Assembly (NCBI GenBank): GCA_034090805.1
Contig: JAXDRV010000090.1
Location: 1-31,772, forward strand
Reading direction: 5' to 3'
DNA length: 31,772 nt
DNA from: Ornithomonoglobus_A sp034090805
Lineage (GTDB): Bacteria > Bacillota > Clostridia > UBA1381
The notes beneath the pieces are model-generated. The model had not been told where the DNA came from. It searched no databases and saw nothing but the letters and a program-made list of their open reading frames with translations. Position 1 is the stretch's first letter. Every line of letters begins with the position of its first letter. A program made the translations under genes and the position numbers. Positions 22,646 to 29,215 of this stretch are shown one piece after another.

Positions 22646-23497
22646 ATGATAAAGCGTTTTTGGAAAAACATTATGCGTTTTGGTGACAGAGTAATGAAGG
22701 ATAATCTCGGCTTGTATGCGGCTCAGGCCTCGTTTTTTATAATTTTTTCGGTAACTCCGTTTATAATGCTGCTCATAACGCTGGCTAAATACGTTATACC
22801 GATAAATCCGGAGCAGATTTTGACGGAGATATACCGTCTTGTGCCTGTAGATATAGCATCGTTTTTGAGTAATATGCTTCTTGATGTGTTTGATGATTCG
22901 GCGGGGGTAATTTCCGTAACGGCGGTATCGACGCTGTGGCTTGCATCAAAGGGAGTAATGGCACTTTATATGGGACTCAATAATGTTTTCAAGCCCGAAA
23001 AAGAAAGAAATTATTTCTATACGAGATTTATCTCGGTGGTATATACGCTTTTGTTTGTGATTGCGATGCTTTTGACGATAGTAGTATTCGGTTTCGGAGA
23101 ATATATAATTGATTTGCTGCCGGAGAATGCTGCTATGACTGTATTAAAGGACTTGTTGAGGTACAGAGTGCTGCTGTTTATGGCATCACTTACGATGATA
23201 TTTGCGTCATTTTATAAATTCCTACCCCGGAGAATAAACAGCTTTCGCCGTCAGCTGCCCGGAGCTGCGCTTGCTGCGCTCGGCTGGATCGTGTTTTCGT
23301 ATATTTATTCAATATATATAGAGCGTTTTTCCAATTATTCATATATATACGGCTCGCTTACGGCGGTTATATTCCTTATGCTGTGGCTTTATGTGTGTAT
23401 GAATATTTTCCTGTACGGAGCGGAATTTAATTTACTGCTCGAGGAAGATTTTTTCAAAAAAGCAAAATCCGAGGAAACGGATAAAAACATAAAATAG
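22646..23497 (+). CDS. YihY/UPF0761-family membrane protein (formerly called RNase BN)
   Basis: 283 aa from the ATG at 22646. The open frame begins at 22562, but that ATG lies inside the promoter, whereas AAGGAGG at 22627-22633 precedes 22646, with a somewhat long spacing of about 12. The protein has six hydrophobic segments: near the N-terminus (LYAAQASFFIIFSVTPFIML), around residues 90-110, 130-155, 175-195, 210-235 and 240-265. GLYAAQASFFIIFSVTPF is the typical YihY opening. The family was once annotated as ribonuclease BN, which is now considered wrong; it may be a transporter or lipid-related protein. No neighbour clarifies its role. Confidence 0.87.
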   Translation: MIKRFWKNIMRFGDRVMKDNLGLYAAQASFFIIFSVTPFIMLLITLAKYVIPINPEQILTEIYRLVPVDIASFLSNMLLDVFDDSAGVISVTAVSTLWLASKGVMALYMGLNNVFKPEKERNYFYTRFISVVYTLLFVIAMLLTIVVFGFGEYIIDLLPENAAMTVLKDLLRYRVLLFMASLTMIFASFYKFLPRRINSFRRQLPGAALAALGWIVFSYIYSIYIERFSNYSYIYGSLTAVIFLMLWLYVCMNIFLYGAEFNLLLEEDFFKKAKSEETDKNIK

Positions 23498-23500
23498 CTA

Positions 23501-23529
23501 TTGTATAATTGAGTATTTTATGATATAAT
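23501..23529 (+). promoter_or_regulatory. Promoter of the repeat-protein cassette
   Basis: TTGTAT (23501-23506), 17-bp spacer, TATAAT (23524-23529), just after the YihY stop codon. It makes the next two genes an independent unit. Confidence 0.65.
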
Positions 23530-23563
23530 ATATTCGGTATCAGTTTATGGGGAGATGATGAAA

Positions 23564-24112
23564 ATGAGATTCGACAGTATAGCGTTTACACAAGATGAGC
23601 TTGACCGGCTTTCGGCGGATACGGAATATACGGCATTATGCGACAACGATTTTGTTATACCAACCATCGATAACAGACATTACACTGCATTAGGGAAGGT
23701 CAATGCTTCAATTGCAATGTCAGAATCAGAGGCACATAAACGGAATATAACCTTTGATGGATTTAAACCGAGATTTTCGGAGGAGGAATGTACCAAAGAG
23801 AATATACCGGCAGCGGCATTTATAAAATGGAATGATATGTCACTATCTCTCGGAGGCTCGTTTGCCTCGTCGTTTGCGACCTCGTACACGTCCTTTGGTG
23901 CGTCATATACATCTTTCCATATGCACGAATATGAGTACGAGTTTGAGCGGGGGAGCTTCACCTCATCTTACGAAGCATCATATATGTCGTCTTACGGAGC
24001 CTCATATTCGTCATCATACAAAGGCTCATATGTTTCTCTTTACAAAGATCCGTATGCGCACATCATTAATCCGTTTATTCTTGTAAACGGCTACGGAGTT
24101 AATCTGATATAA
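23564..24112 (+). CDS. Ser-Tyr/Ser-Phe repeat protein, possible modified-peptide precursor
   Basis: Not a family I recognise. 182 aa from the ATG at 23564, which lies 9 nt after GGAG; in-frame ATGs at 23555 and 23558 are too close to it. Residues 1-95 are mixed and acidic, with no signal peptide or membrane segment. Residues 98-118 and 130-158 are two blocks, each opening Gly-Ser-Phe, with 13 Ser-Tyr or Ser-Phe dipeptides mostly every fourth residue. In the second block aromatics fall at 132, 136, 140 and so on to 164 without a break. An acidic linker HMHEYEYEFERG separates them, and the tail is PFILVNGYGVNLI. Its stop overlaps the start of a glycosyltransferase-like gene. A leader-plus-repeated-core substrate is one reading; a tyrosine-rich structural protein is another. 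Confidence 0.75.
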   Translation: MRFDSIAFTQDELDRLSADTEYTALCDNDFVIPTIDNRHYTALGKVNASIAMSESEAHKRNITFDGFKPRFSEEECTKENIPAAAFIKWNDMSLSLGGSFASSFATSYTSFGASYTSFHMHEYEYEFERGSFTSSYEASYMSSYGASYSSSYKGSYVSLYKDPYAHIINPFILVNGYGVNLI

Positions 24113-24933
24113 TGGACGGGATACATACAAACTGGACAGGCCCGTCAAGACTTAGGGGCGGCAATTTTGAAATTGAGGATTTTGAGCTTTTAACAACTAT
24201 TTTGTCTGCGCTTGCGTGGCGGCGAAAAAACGGCACGATAAAGCTGTGTGCGGACGAAACGGCACTTGAGTATTATGACAAGCTGGGAATGCTTGACATA
24301 TATAACAGTACGGAAACGCTTGAGGTTGACACCGAAATTGACCCTAAAATGTTCTGGGCAGCGGGGAAGCTGTATGCGCTCCGGAATCAGACCGCACCCG
24401 TTGCCGTGATAGATACGGATTTTATTGTGTGGGAGGAAATACTGTTTGCCGGGCTCGGAGAATGTACTGTTATACATTTCGAGGAGCTTTATCCCGATGT
24501 GTATCCTCCGCAAAGCTTTTTTAACATGAGCGGCGAATATAAATGGAGAGAGCTTGACTGGAGTCTGCCTGCGTGCAATACTGCCTTTACGGTTATAAAA
24601 TCGCAGAAGTTTTTGGAATATTATACCGAAAGTGCGATAGATTTTATGAAAAAAGCAAAGAAAACGGACGATAATCTGAGATACATGGTATTTGCGGAGC
24701 AGCGTCTTATCAATATGTGCGCCGCGGAACTCGGAATTGAGGTGCGGGCATTTTCGCGGCTTGAGAGACTGTTTCACGACGGTCACGGTTGTTTTACGCA
24801 TACATGGGGAATGAAGCAGCAAATGCGGGATATTCCGGAGCTGAGAGCCGATTTCTGCCGAAGATGTGCCGCAAGAATAAAGAGGGAATACCCGGTGTAT
24901 GGCGATTTGGCAGAACGAATACTTAAGAAATAG
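24112..24933 (+). CDS. Glycosyltransferase-like protein partner of the repeat protein
   Basis: 273 aa, soluble, with no signal peptide. The ATG overlaps the upstream stop by one base (TAATG), so translation is coupled. Order and motifs recall GT-A glycosyltransferases: an N-terminal region (GTIKLCADETALEYYDKLGM), then a DxD-like site in PVAVIDTDFIVWEE (D101-T-D103), a mid-region Cys/Asn (LPACNTAF), and a C-terminal HDGHGCFTHTWG. From memory the pattern resembles proteins grouped as DUF6734, often near small peptide genes, but I cannot verify that. The likely job is to modify the Ser/Tyr-rich protein beside it. Substrate and donor are unknown. Confidence 0.7.
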   Translation: MDGIHTNWTGPSRLRGGNFEIEDFELLTTILSALAWRRKNGTIKLCADETALEYYDKLGMLDIYNSTETLEVDTEIDPKMFWAAGKLYALRNQTAPVAVIDTDFIVWEEILFAGLGECTVIHFEELYPDVYPPQSFFNMSGEYKWRELDWSLPACNTAFTVIKSQKFLEYYTESAIDFMKKAKKTDDNLRYMVFAEQRLINMCAAELGIEVRAFSRLERLFHDGHGCFTHTWGMKQQMRDIPELRADFCRRCAARIKREYPVYGDLAERILKK

Positions 24934-24943
24934 AAATTTATAC

Positions 24944-24973
24944 TTGATTTTATACCCTGATATGTGTTATAAT
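24944..24973 (+). promoter_or_regulatory. Promoter of the membrane-anchored unknown gene
   Basis: TTGATT (24944-24949), 18-bp spacer, TATAAT (24968-24973). Transcription would begin near 24980, after the first in-frame ATG at 24978, which argues for the start at 25020. Confidence 0.65.
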
Positions 24974-25019
24974 ATAATTGTGTTTTTATGCGATGATATT
25001 TGAAAGGAATGAACCTTAC

Positions 25020-25844
25020 ATGAGATTATGGAAGAAAATATTGGTGCTTGTCGTAGCGGCACTGGCAATTCTTGGTGTCGGCGGCATATCTGTATATAAA
25101 TTTATAGTAGTCCCGAAATACATAGAACCGGTGCTGATAACGGCATCTTCGGCTTTAAGAAATGCCGATGTTCAGGACGCAATAACCGAAATAGCCGAGG
25201 ATTTGGCGGACAGAGGAATTATTAACGAGGCAACGCTTAAAAATTATATGCGTCAGGCGAGAAAATATACAAGTGCGGAAAAAAGCAGCAATGCCGTATA
25301 TTCATCGAAAATCAATATGATGAACGAGGAAAAGCCTCTTGCGGACGAAAGCTCGGTCGGCGAAAGAATAAATACGGGCAACAGTAACGACACCACGCTT
25401 ACGGCACAGACATCACGCTCGTCACTCGGAGTGAATACTGTTCGTTCATCGGAGGATGCGGAGGGATATGCAAGAGTAAACGAAACCTACAGCAATAAAT
25501 TCAATACAGATCATTCAGATGATGTGAATGCCGATGAAGAACCGGAAATGCTTACACTTGATCAGCAGGCATCGGAGGAGCTCAGCCCGGAGGCGAAGGA
25601 GGCAATATCAAGTTCGAGAGCAAACAGTCTTTACAATAAAATCATAAATGCCATGAGTATGCACGAGAGAACAGTGTTTTTCAGCGTAATAGGCAAAGCG
25701 GATACGGACAAGCTGATGTCACTGTACAAAAACTCGGATCGTTCGGGAGCGAAGGAGTATTTGCAGTCTATACTGAGCAGCGATGAATATGCGGAGGCGG
25801 TAGATATATTCTTCAGATATGCTCCGCTTTTGCTTGAGGAATAA
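25020..25844 (+). CDS. Membrane-anchored protein of unknown function
   Basis: 274 aa from the ATG at 25020; the frame is open from 24978, but that lies at the transcription start. AAAGGA is upstream, a little far. One N-terminal transmembrane helix (about residues 6-28: ILVLVVAALAILGVGGISVY) is followed by a mostly helical segment (about 35-80), a low-complexity Ser/Asn/Glu-rich middle (about 85-185) and a helical C-terminal domain (about 190-274; NSLYNKIINAMSMHERTVFF and AKEYLQSILSSDEYAEAVDI). There is no lipobox or catalytic motif. The topology predicts a cytoplasmic stub and an extracellular body. It precedes the polysaccharide gene by 37 bp and may share its transcript. Confidence 0.75.
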   Translation: MRLWKKILVLVVAALAILGVGGISVYKFIVVPKYIEPVLITASSALRNADVQDAITEIAEDLADRGIINEATLKNYMRQARKYTSAEKSSNAVYSSKINMMNEEKPLADESSVGERINTGNSNDTTLTAQTSRSSLGVNTVRSSEDAEGYARVNETYSNKFNTDHSDDVNADEEPEMLTLDQQASEELSPEAKEAISSSRANSLYNKIINAMSMHERTVFFSVIGKADTDKLMSLYKNSDRSGAKEYLQSILSSDEYAEAVDIFFRYAPLLLEE

Positions 25845-25881
25845 ATTATAAATTAGGAAAGGTATCAAGGAGGGATTATAT

Positions 25882-27726
25882 TTGTTGGGATTTAACAAAA
25901 GAAAGCTTGCGCTTGTGATGATTGATGCGGCGACGCTTTTTATGTCGGTTATACTTTCATATGTAATGCTGACTCAAATGGGGTCGTTCAGCGAACCCAT
26001 AGCGTCTTTTTATGCGTCAATTTTAATTTATATTGCCGTTACTTTAGGGTGCATGGCAATTTGCAGAGTATATATAAATATATGGAGATATGCTCAAATA
26101 CGTGATTTTGTAAAATGCTTTATGGGGTTGTCGGCAGGCTTTGCATTTACATATGTTCTGTGCGATTTGACAAAAATTACCGCATCACATTTGCTTCTTG
26201 TTTTTTCCTATCTTATTTCAATTTGCGGAATAGTTGTGCTGAGAACCGGATACAGCTGGCTTTACAGCTTTATGCGCAAGCAGACCATTGAAAATACAGG
26301 AAAAATCCCGACTCTTATAGTCGGAGCGGGAAATGCGGCATATAAAATGATTTCCGAAATGAAGGAAAGTCCGTGCGAATATGAGCCGATATGCGCGGTA
26401 GATGATGACAGCGCAAAGCAAAATCTGATGATATGCGGCATTAAGGTTCGAGGAAATATAAGCGATATTCCCGCTTTGTGCAAAAAATACGGTATCAAAT
26501 CAATATTGATTGCCATTCCGTCACTTTCAGCAGGAGCAAGAAAGCACGTGCTTGACATTTGCTCGCAGACAAAATGCGAAATAAAAACTCTGCCGTACAT
26601 ACATGAAATGATAAATGCCGATGATAATCTGATGAAACAGACAAAGAAGATAAAGATTGAGGATCTTCTGGGCAGAGATGTTATCACCTTTGACAACAAA
26701 AACGTTTCCTCGCTTATAAACGGAAGAGTATGTATGGTCACGGGCGGGGGAGGCTCGATAGGGTCGGAGCTTTGCCGTCAGATTGCAAAGTATAAGCCGA
26801 GAAAGCTGATTATATTTGACATATATGAAAATAACGCATATGCCATACAACAGGAGCTTATCCGTGAATACGGTAAAACGCTTGATCTTTGTATAGAGAT
26901 AGGCTCTGTAAGAGATTATGCCAAGCTTGACAACGTATTCAGAATGTACAAGCCTCAGCTTGTTTTCCATGCGGCGGCGCACAAGCACGTTCCGCTTATG
27001 GAGGACAATCCGGAGGAAGCGGTCAAAAACAATATAATGGGCACGTTCAATACGGCAACGCTTGCGGAATTTTATAAGGTTGAGAGGTTTGTGCTGATTT
27101 CAACGGATAAAGCCGTAAACCCCACCAACGTAATGGGCGCAACGAAGCGTTGCTGCGAGATGATAGTACAGGAGATGGCACAGCATTCAAACGTAACGAA
27201 GTTTATAACCGTGCGTTTCGGAAACGTACTCGGCTCGAACGGCTCGGTTATACCTTTGTTTGAGCGTCAGCTTGAGGAGGGAGGACCTCTTACGGTTACT
27301 CACCCCGAAATAATAAGGTATTTTATGACTATACCGGAAGCGGTATCGCTTATACTTCAGGCAGCGTCGGATGCTGCCGGCGGCGAAATATTCGTGCTTG
27401 ACATGGGTGAGCCTGTTAAGATAGTAACGCTTGCCGAAAATCTTATAAAGCTGCATGGCAAAGAGCCGTATAAGGATATAGAAATAAAATTCACCGGTCT
27501 GCGTCCCGGAGAAAAGCTGTACGAGGAACTGCTTATGGACGAGGAAGGACTGAAATCAACCGCAAACAAGAAGATTTTCATAGGAAAGCAGATATTTGTG
27601 GACGAGCATGATTTCATGGATAAGCTGAATAAAATCAAGAGAATTGCGCAAAGCAATGATAAGGAATCCGTAATAGAGCTCCTTGCGCAGATAGTACCAA
27701 CCTTTAGTCATAAGGAAAACAAATAA
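25882..27726 (+). CDS. Nucleotide-sugar 4,6-dehydratase/epimerase, CapD/PglF/WbpM type
   Basis: 614 aa membrane enzyme acting on UDP-GlcNAc-type sugars for capsule, glycan or glycoprotein synthesis. Four N-terminal transmembrane helices (about 8-125) are followed by a CoA-binding-like Rossmann domain (LIVGAGNAAYKM, from about 144). The catalytic short-chain dehydrogenase domain follows, with MVTGGGGSIGSELCRQI (about 284) and the active-site region LISTDKAVNPTNVMGATKR (about 405-423), the variant typical of this family. The start is TTG at 25882, 6-7 nt after AAGGAGGG; the following codon is also TTG. No glycosyltransferase or flippase cluster surrounds it, so the final glycan is unknown. The glycosyltransferase-like protein at 24112 is the only visible candidate partner. 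Confidence 0.92.
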   Translation: MLGFNKRKLALVMIDAATLFMSVILSYVMLTQMGSFSEPIASFYASILIYIAVTLGCMAICRVYINIWRYAQIRDFVKCFMGLSAGFAFTYVLCDLTKITASHLLLVFSYLISICGIVVLRTGYSWLYSFMRKQTIENTGKIPTLIVGAGNAAYKMISEMKESPCEYEPICAVDDDSAKQNLMICGIKVRGNISDIPALCKKYGIKSILIAIPSLSAGARKHVLDICSQTKCEIKTLPYIHEMINADDNLMKQTKKIKIEDLLGRDVITFDNKNVSSLINGRVCMVTGGGGSIGSELCRQIAKYKPRKLIIFDIYENNAYAIQQELIREYGKTLDLCIEIGSVRDYAKLDNVFRMYKPQLVFHAAAHKHVPLMEDNPEEAVKNNIMGTFNTATLAEFYKVERFVLISTDKAVNPTNVMGATKRCCEMIVQEMAQHSNVTKFITVRFGNVLGSNGSVIPLFERQLEEGGPLTVTHPEIIRYFMTIPEAVSLILQAASDAAGGEIFVLDMGEPVKIVTLAENLIKLHGKEPYKDIEIKFTGLRPGEKLYEELLMDEEGLKSTANKKIFIGKQIFVDEHDFMDKLNKIKRIAQSNDKESVIELLAQIVPTFSHKENK

Positions 27727-27755
27727 CAGAAAAATCAACGGAAAGGGGATAGGAT

Positions 27756-28400
27756 ATGCCGGTAACAGACCTTCATAATCATACAATTTTCAGCTATGAC
27801 GGCTCCAATACACCTGAGGAGATTATCGAAAATGCAATTGCTCACGGTGTTGACGTGATGGGCATATCTGATCATCAGTTTTCGATAGAAAGCCGGCTGG
27901 GAGAATATTTTGAATACTTGTGTTATTGCCGCCGGAGGTATGAGGGCAAAATAAAGCTTTTATTCGGATTGGAAATCGGCACTCGTCCGAAGCCGAACGA
28001 TTTTTTGGCTTCGGCATCGGAGTATTTTGACTATGTGCTTTTTGAAAGTCTTGATTCTCCGACCGCTATGGATTTCTATGAATTTATGGAATGGCAGCGG
28101 CTGTTTAAATGCCGCAGAGGACTGGCGCATACGGACGTTTTTCGGCTTTCGGAAAGGTACGGCATTGATGTTTTGGACGAAATGTGTCGTAACGATATTT
28201 TTTGGGAGCTGAATGTGTCGGGAAATTATCCGTACTATTATGATTTTCTGACAAATCCGAATAAACGTGAAATAATACGGCGCAGCGGTATTTCCGTCAG
28301 CATAGGCTCGGACACGCATAGCGTGGAGGAGTATCGTTTTAAGCAGCTGCGACGTGCAAACGAGCTTGTACATAAGCTTGGTAATAACATTATATGCTGA
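27756..28400 (+). CDS. PHP-domain phosphoesterase
   Basis: 214 aa, cytoplasmic. The polymerase-and-histidinol-phosphatase metal sites are visible: DLHNHT at residues 5-10, GISDHQ around 36, a Glu in FGLEIGTRP (about 70), LAHTDV around 124 and the closing GSDTHS (about 185-190). Full conservation of metal ligands suggests an active metallo-phosphoesterase; histidinol phosphatase is one possibility, but no histidine genes are nearby. AAAGGGGAT precedes the ATG. It follows the dehydratase gene by 29 bp and is probably co-transcribed, ending at the terminator from 28408. Confidence 0.87.
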   Translation: MPVTDLHNHTIFSYDGSNTPEEIIENAIAHGVDVMGISDHQFSIESRLGEYFEYLCYCRRRYEGKIKLLFGLEIGTRPKPNDFLASASEYFDYVLFESLDSPTAMDFYEFMEWQRLFKCRRGLAHTDVFRLSERYGIDVLDEMCRNDIFWELNVSGNYPYYYDFLTNPNKREIIRRSGISVSIGSDTHSVEEYRFKQLRRANELVHKLGNNIIC

Positions 28401-28407
28401 AAAGTTG

Positions 28408-28440
28408 GGCTGCGCATTGTCAATGCGGCAGCCTTATTTT
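28408..28440 (+). terminator. Rho-independent terminator after the PHP gene
   Basis: GGCTGC (28408-28413) pairs with GCAGCC (28428-28433), with an inner GCATTG/CAATGC stem and a one-base bulge, then TTATTTT. Confidence 0.75.
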
Positions 28441-28442
28441 AA

Positions 28443-28504
28443 AGTTATACGGATTGCATTAAGTTATGTGCAGCTTAGCGCAATCGAACGCTTGATTAGT
28501 AATC
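28443..28504. repeat. Short dispersed motif plus palindrome before the HAD gene
   Basis: Bases 28443-28464 match 122-143 on the opposite strand at 20 of 22 positions. GGATTGCATTA, GCAATC and ACGCTTGA-TA in this stretch also appear, in the same order and closer together, on the minus strand of the leuS leader (about 8997-9027). A palindrome CGCTTGATTA-G-TAATCAAGCG ends the region. It may contain the 5' leader of the HAD gene. Confidence 0.45.
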
Positions 28505-28529
28505 AAGCGTATATAGGGAGGAATTTACA

Positions 28530-29180
28530 GTGAAAAAGCTTTGCATATTTGATCTTGACGGTACTCTTACCGATACAATAACGGCAATTGCTCATTTCGG
28601 CAATACGGCACTCGGTGCAATAGGACTTGCGCCCGTAGAAAAAGACAAATACAAAAAATTTGTCGGCGACGGTCGGGTGCTGCTTATTCATCGTATGCTT
28701 GACTATTATAACGCAGATACCCACGAAAATTACGAAAAGGTCTGCCGTGAGTACGACCGCTGCTATGAAGCGGATCCGATGTATAAAACGGACGCATATG
28801 AGGGCATACGTGAGGTAATAGATGAGCTGCGGGGTATGGGCGTGAAGCTTACGGTATGCTCCAACAAGCCGCATAATGTTGTATGCGACGTAGTAAAGAC
28901 GGTATTCGGAGATAAATTTGATATTGTAAGAGGTGTTGAGGACGGCGGTAAAACAAAACCCGATCCTGAGTCTGCGCTTGATATTATCAGCCGTGCGGGA
29001 GTGAGTGCGGAGGAGTGCGTGTTCATAGGCGATACAAACGTAGATATACGAACGGCAAAAAATGCCGGGATAGAGAGCATAGGTGTATTGTGGGGATTTC
29101 GTGATGAGAAGGAGCTTAGAGATGCAGGAGCGGACCACATAATAGAACACCCGTCGGAAATAATAAAAACGGTACGTTAG
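28530..29180 (+). CDS. HAD-superfamily phosphatase (phosphoglycolate-phosphatase-like)
   Basis: 216 aa, cytoplasmic. All four HAD motifs are present: FDLDGTLTD with Asp nucleophile at residue 8 and general acid at 10; VCSNKP around 110-115; a Lys in GKTKPDPE (about 140); and FIGDTNVDIRTAKNAG (about 167). A cap domain lies between motifs 1 and 2. The Gph/PgmB type could remove phosphate from phosphoglycolate or a sugar phosphate; the substrate cannot be fixed. GGGAGG precedes the start. It is separated by 35 bp from mutS2 and likely co-transcribed with it. Confidence 0.88.
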   Translation: MKKLCIFDLDGTLTDTITAIAHFGNTALGAIGLAPVEKDKYKKFVGDGRVLLIHRMLDYYNADTHENYEKVCREYDRCYEADPMYKTDAYEGIREVIDELRGMGVKLTVCSNKPHNVVCDVVKTVFGDKFDIVRGVEDGGKTKPDPESALDIISRAGVSAEECVFIGDTNVDIRTAKNAGIESIGVLWGFRDEKELRDAGADHIIEHPSEIIKTVR

Positions 29181-29206
29181 TATTTGTGCCGCAGTGCGGC
29201 AGAATG
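29181..29206 (+). repeat. Tail-only copy D of the dispersed repeat, before mutS2
   Basis: TATTTGTGCCGC at 29181-29192 and GGCAGAATGGAG at 29198-29209 match the 3' end of copy A (17213-17245). Between them is a small hairpin, GCCGCA/TGCGGC (29188-29200). The GGAG in this tail is the mutS2 ribosome site, as in copies A and C. The rest of the repeat is missing. Confidence 0.6.
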
Positions 29207-29215
29207 GAGATTTAG

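Noticed and set aside
23680..23961. 93-codon frame antisense to the repeat protein
   Set aside because: It is a mirror of the repeat codons, with no ribosome site or promoter; the plus-strand frame has both, plus a coupled downstream gene.
23860..24060. CRISPR-like or tandem DNA repeat
   Set aside because: The short period is a codon-level repeat inside a coding frame (Ser-Tyr every four residues), with no spacers and many silent differences.
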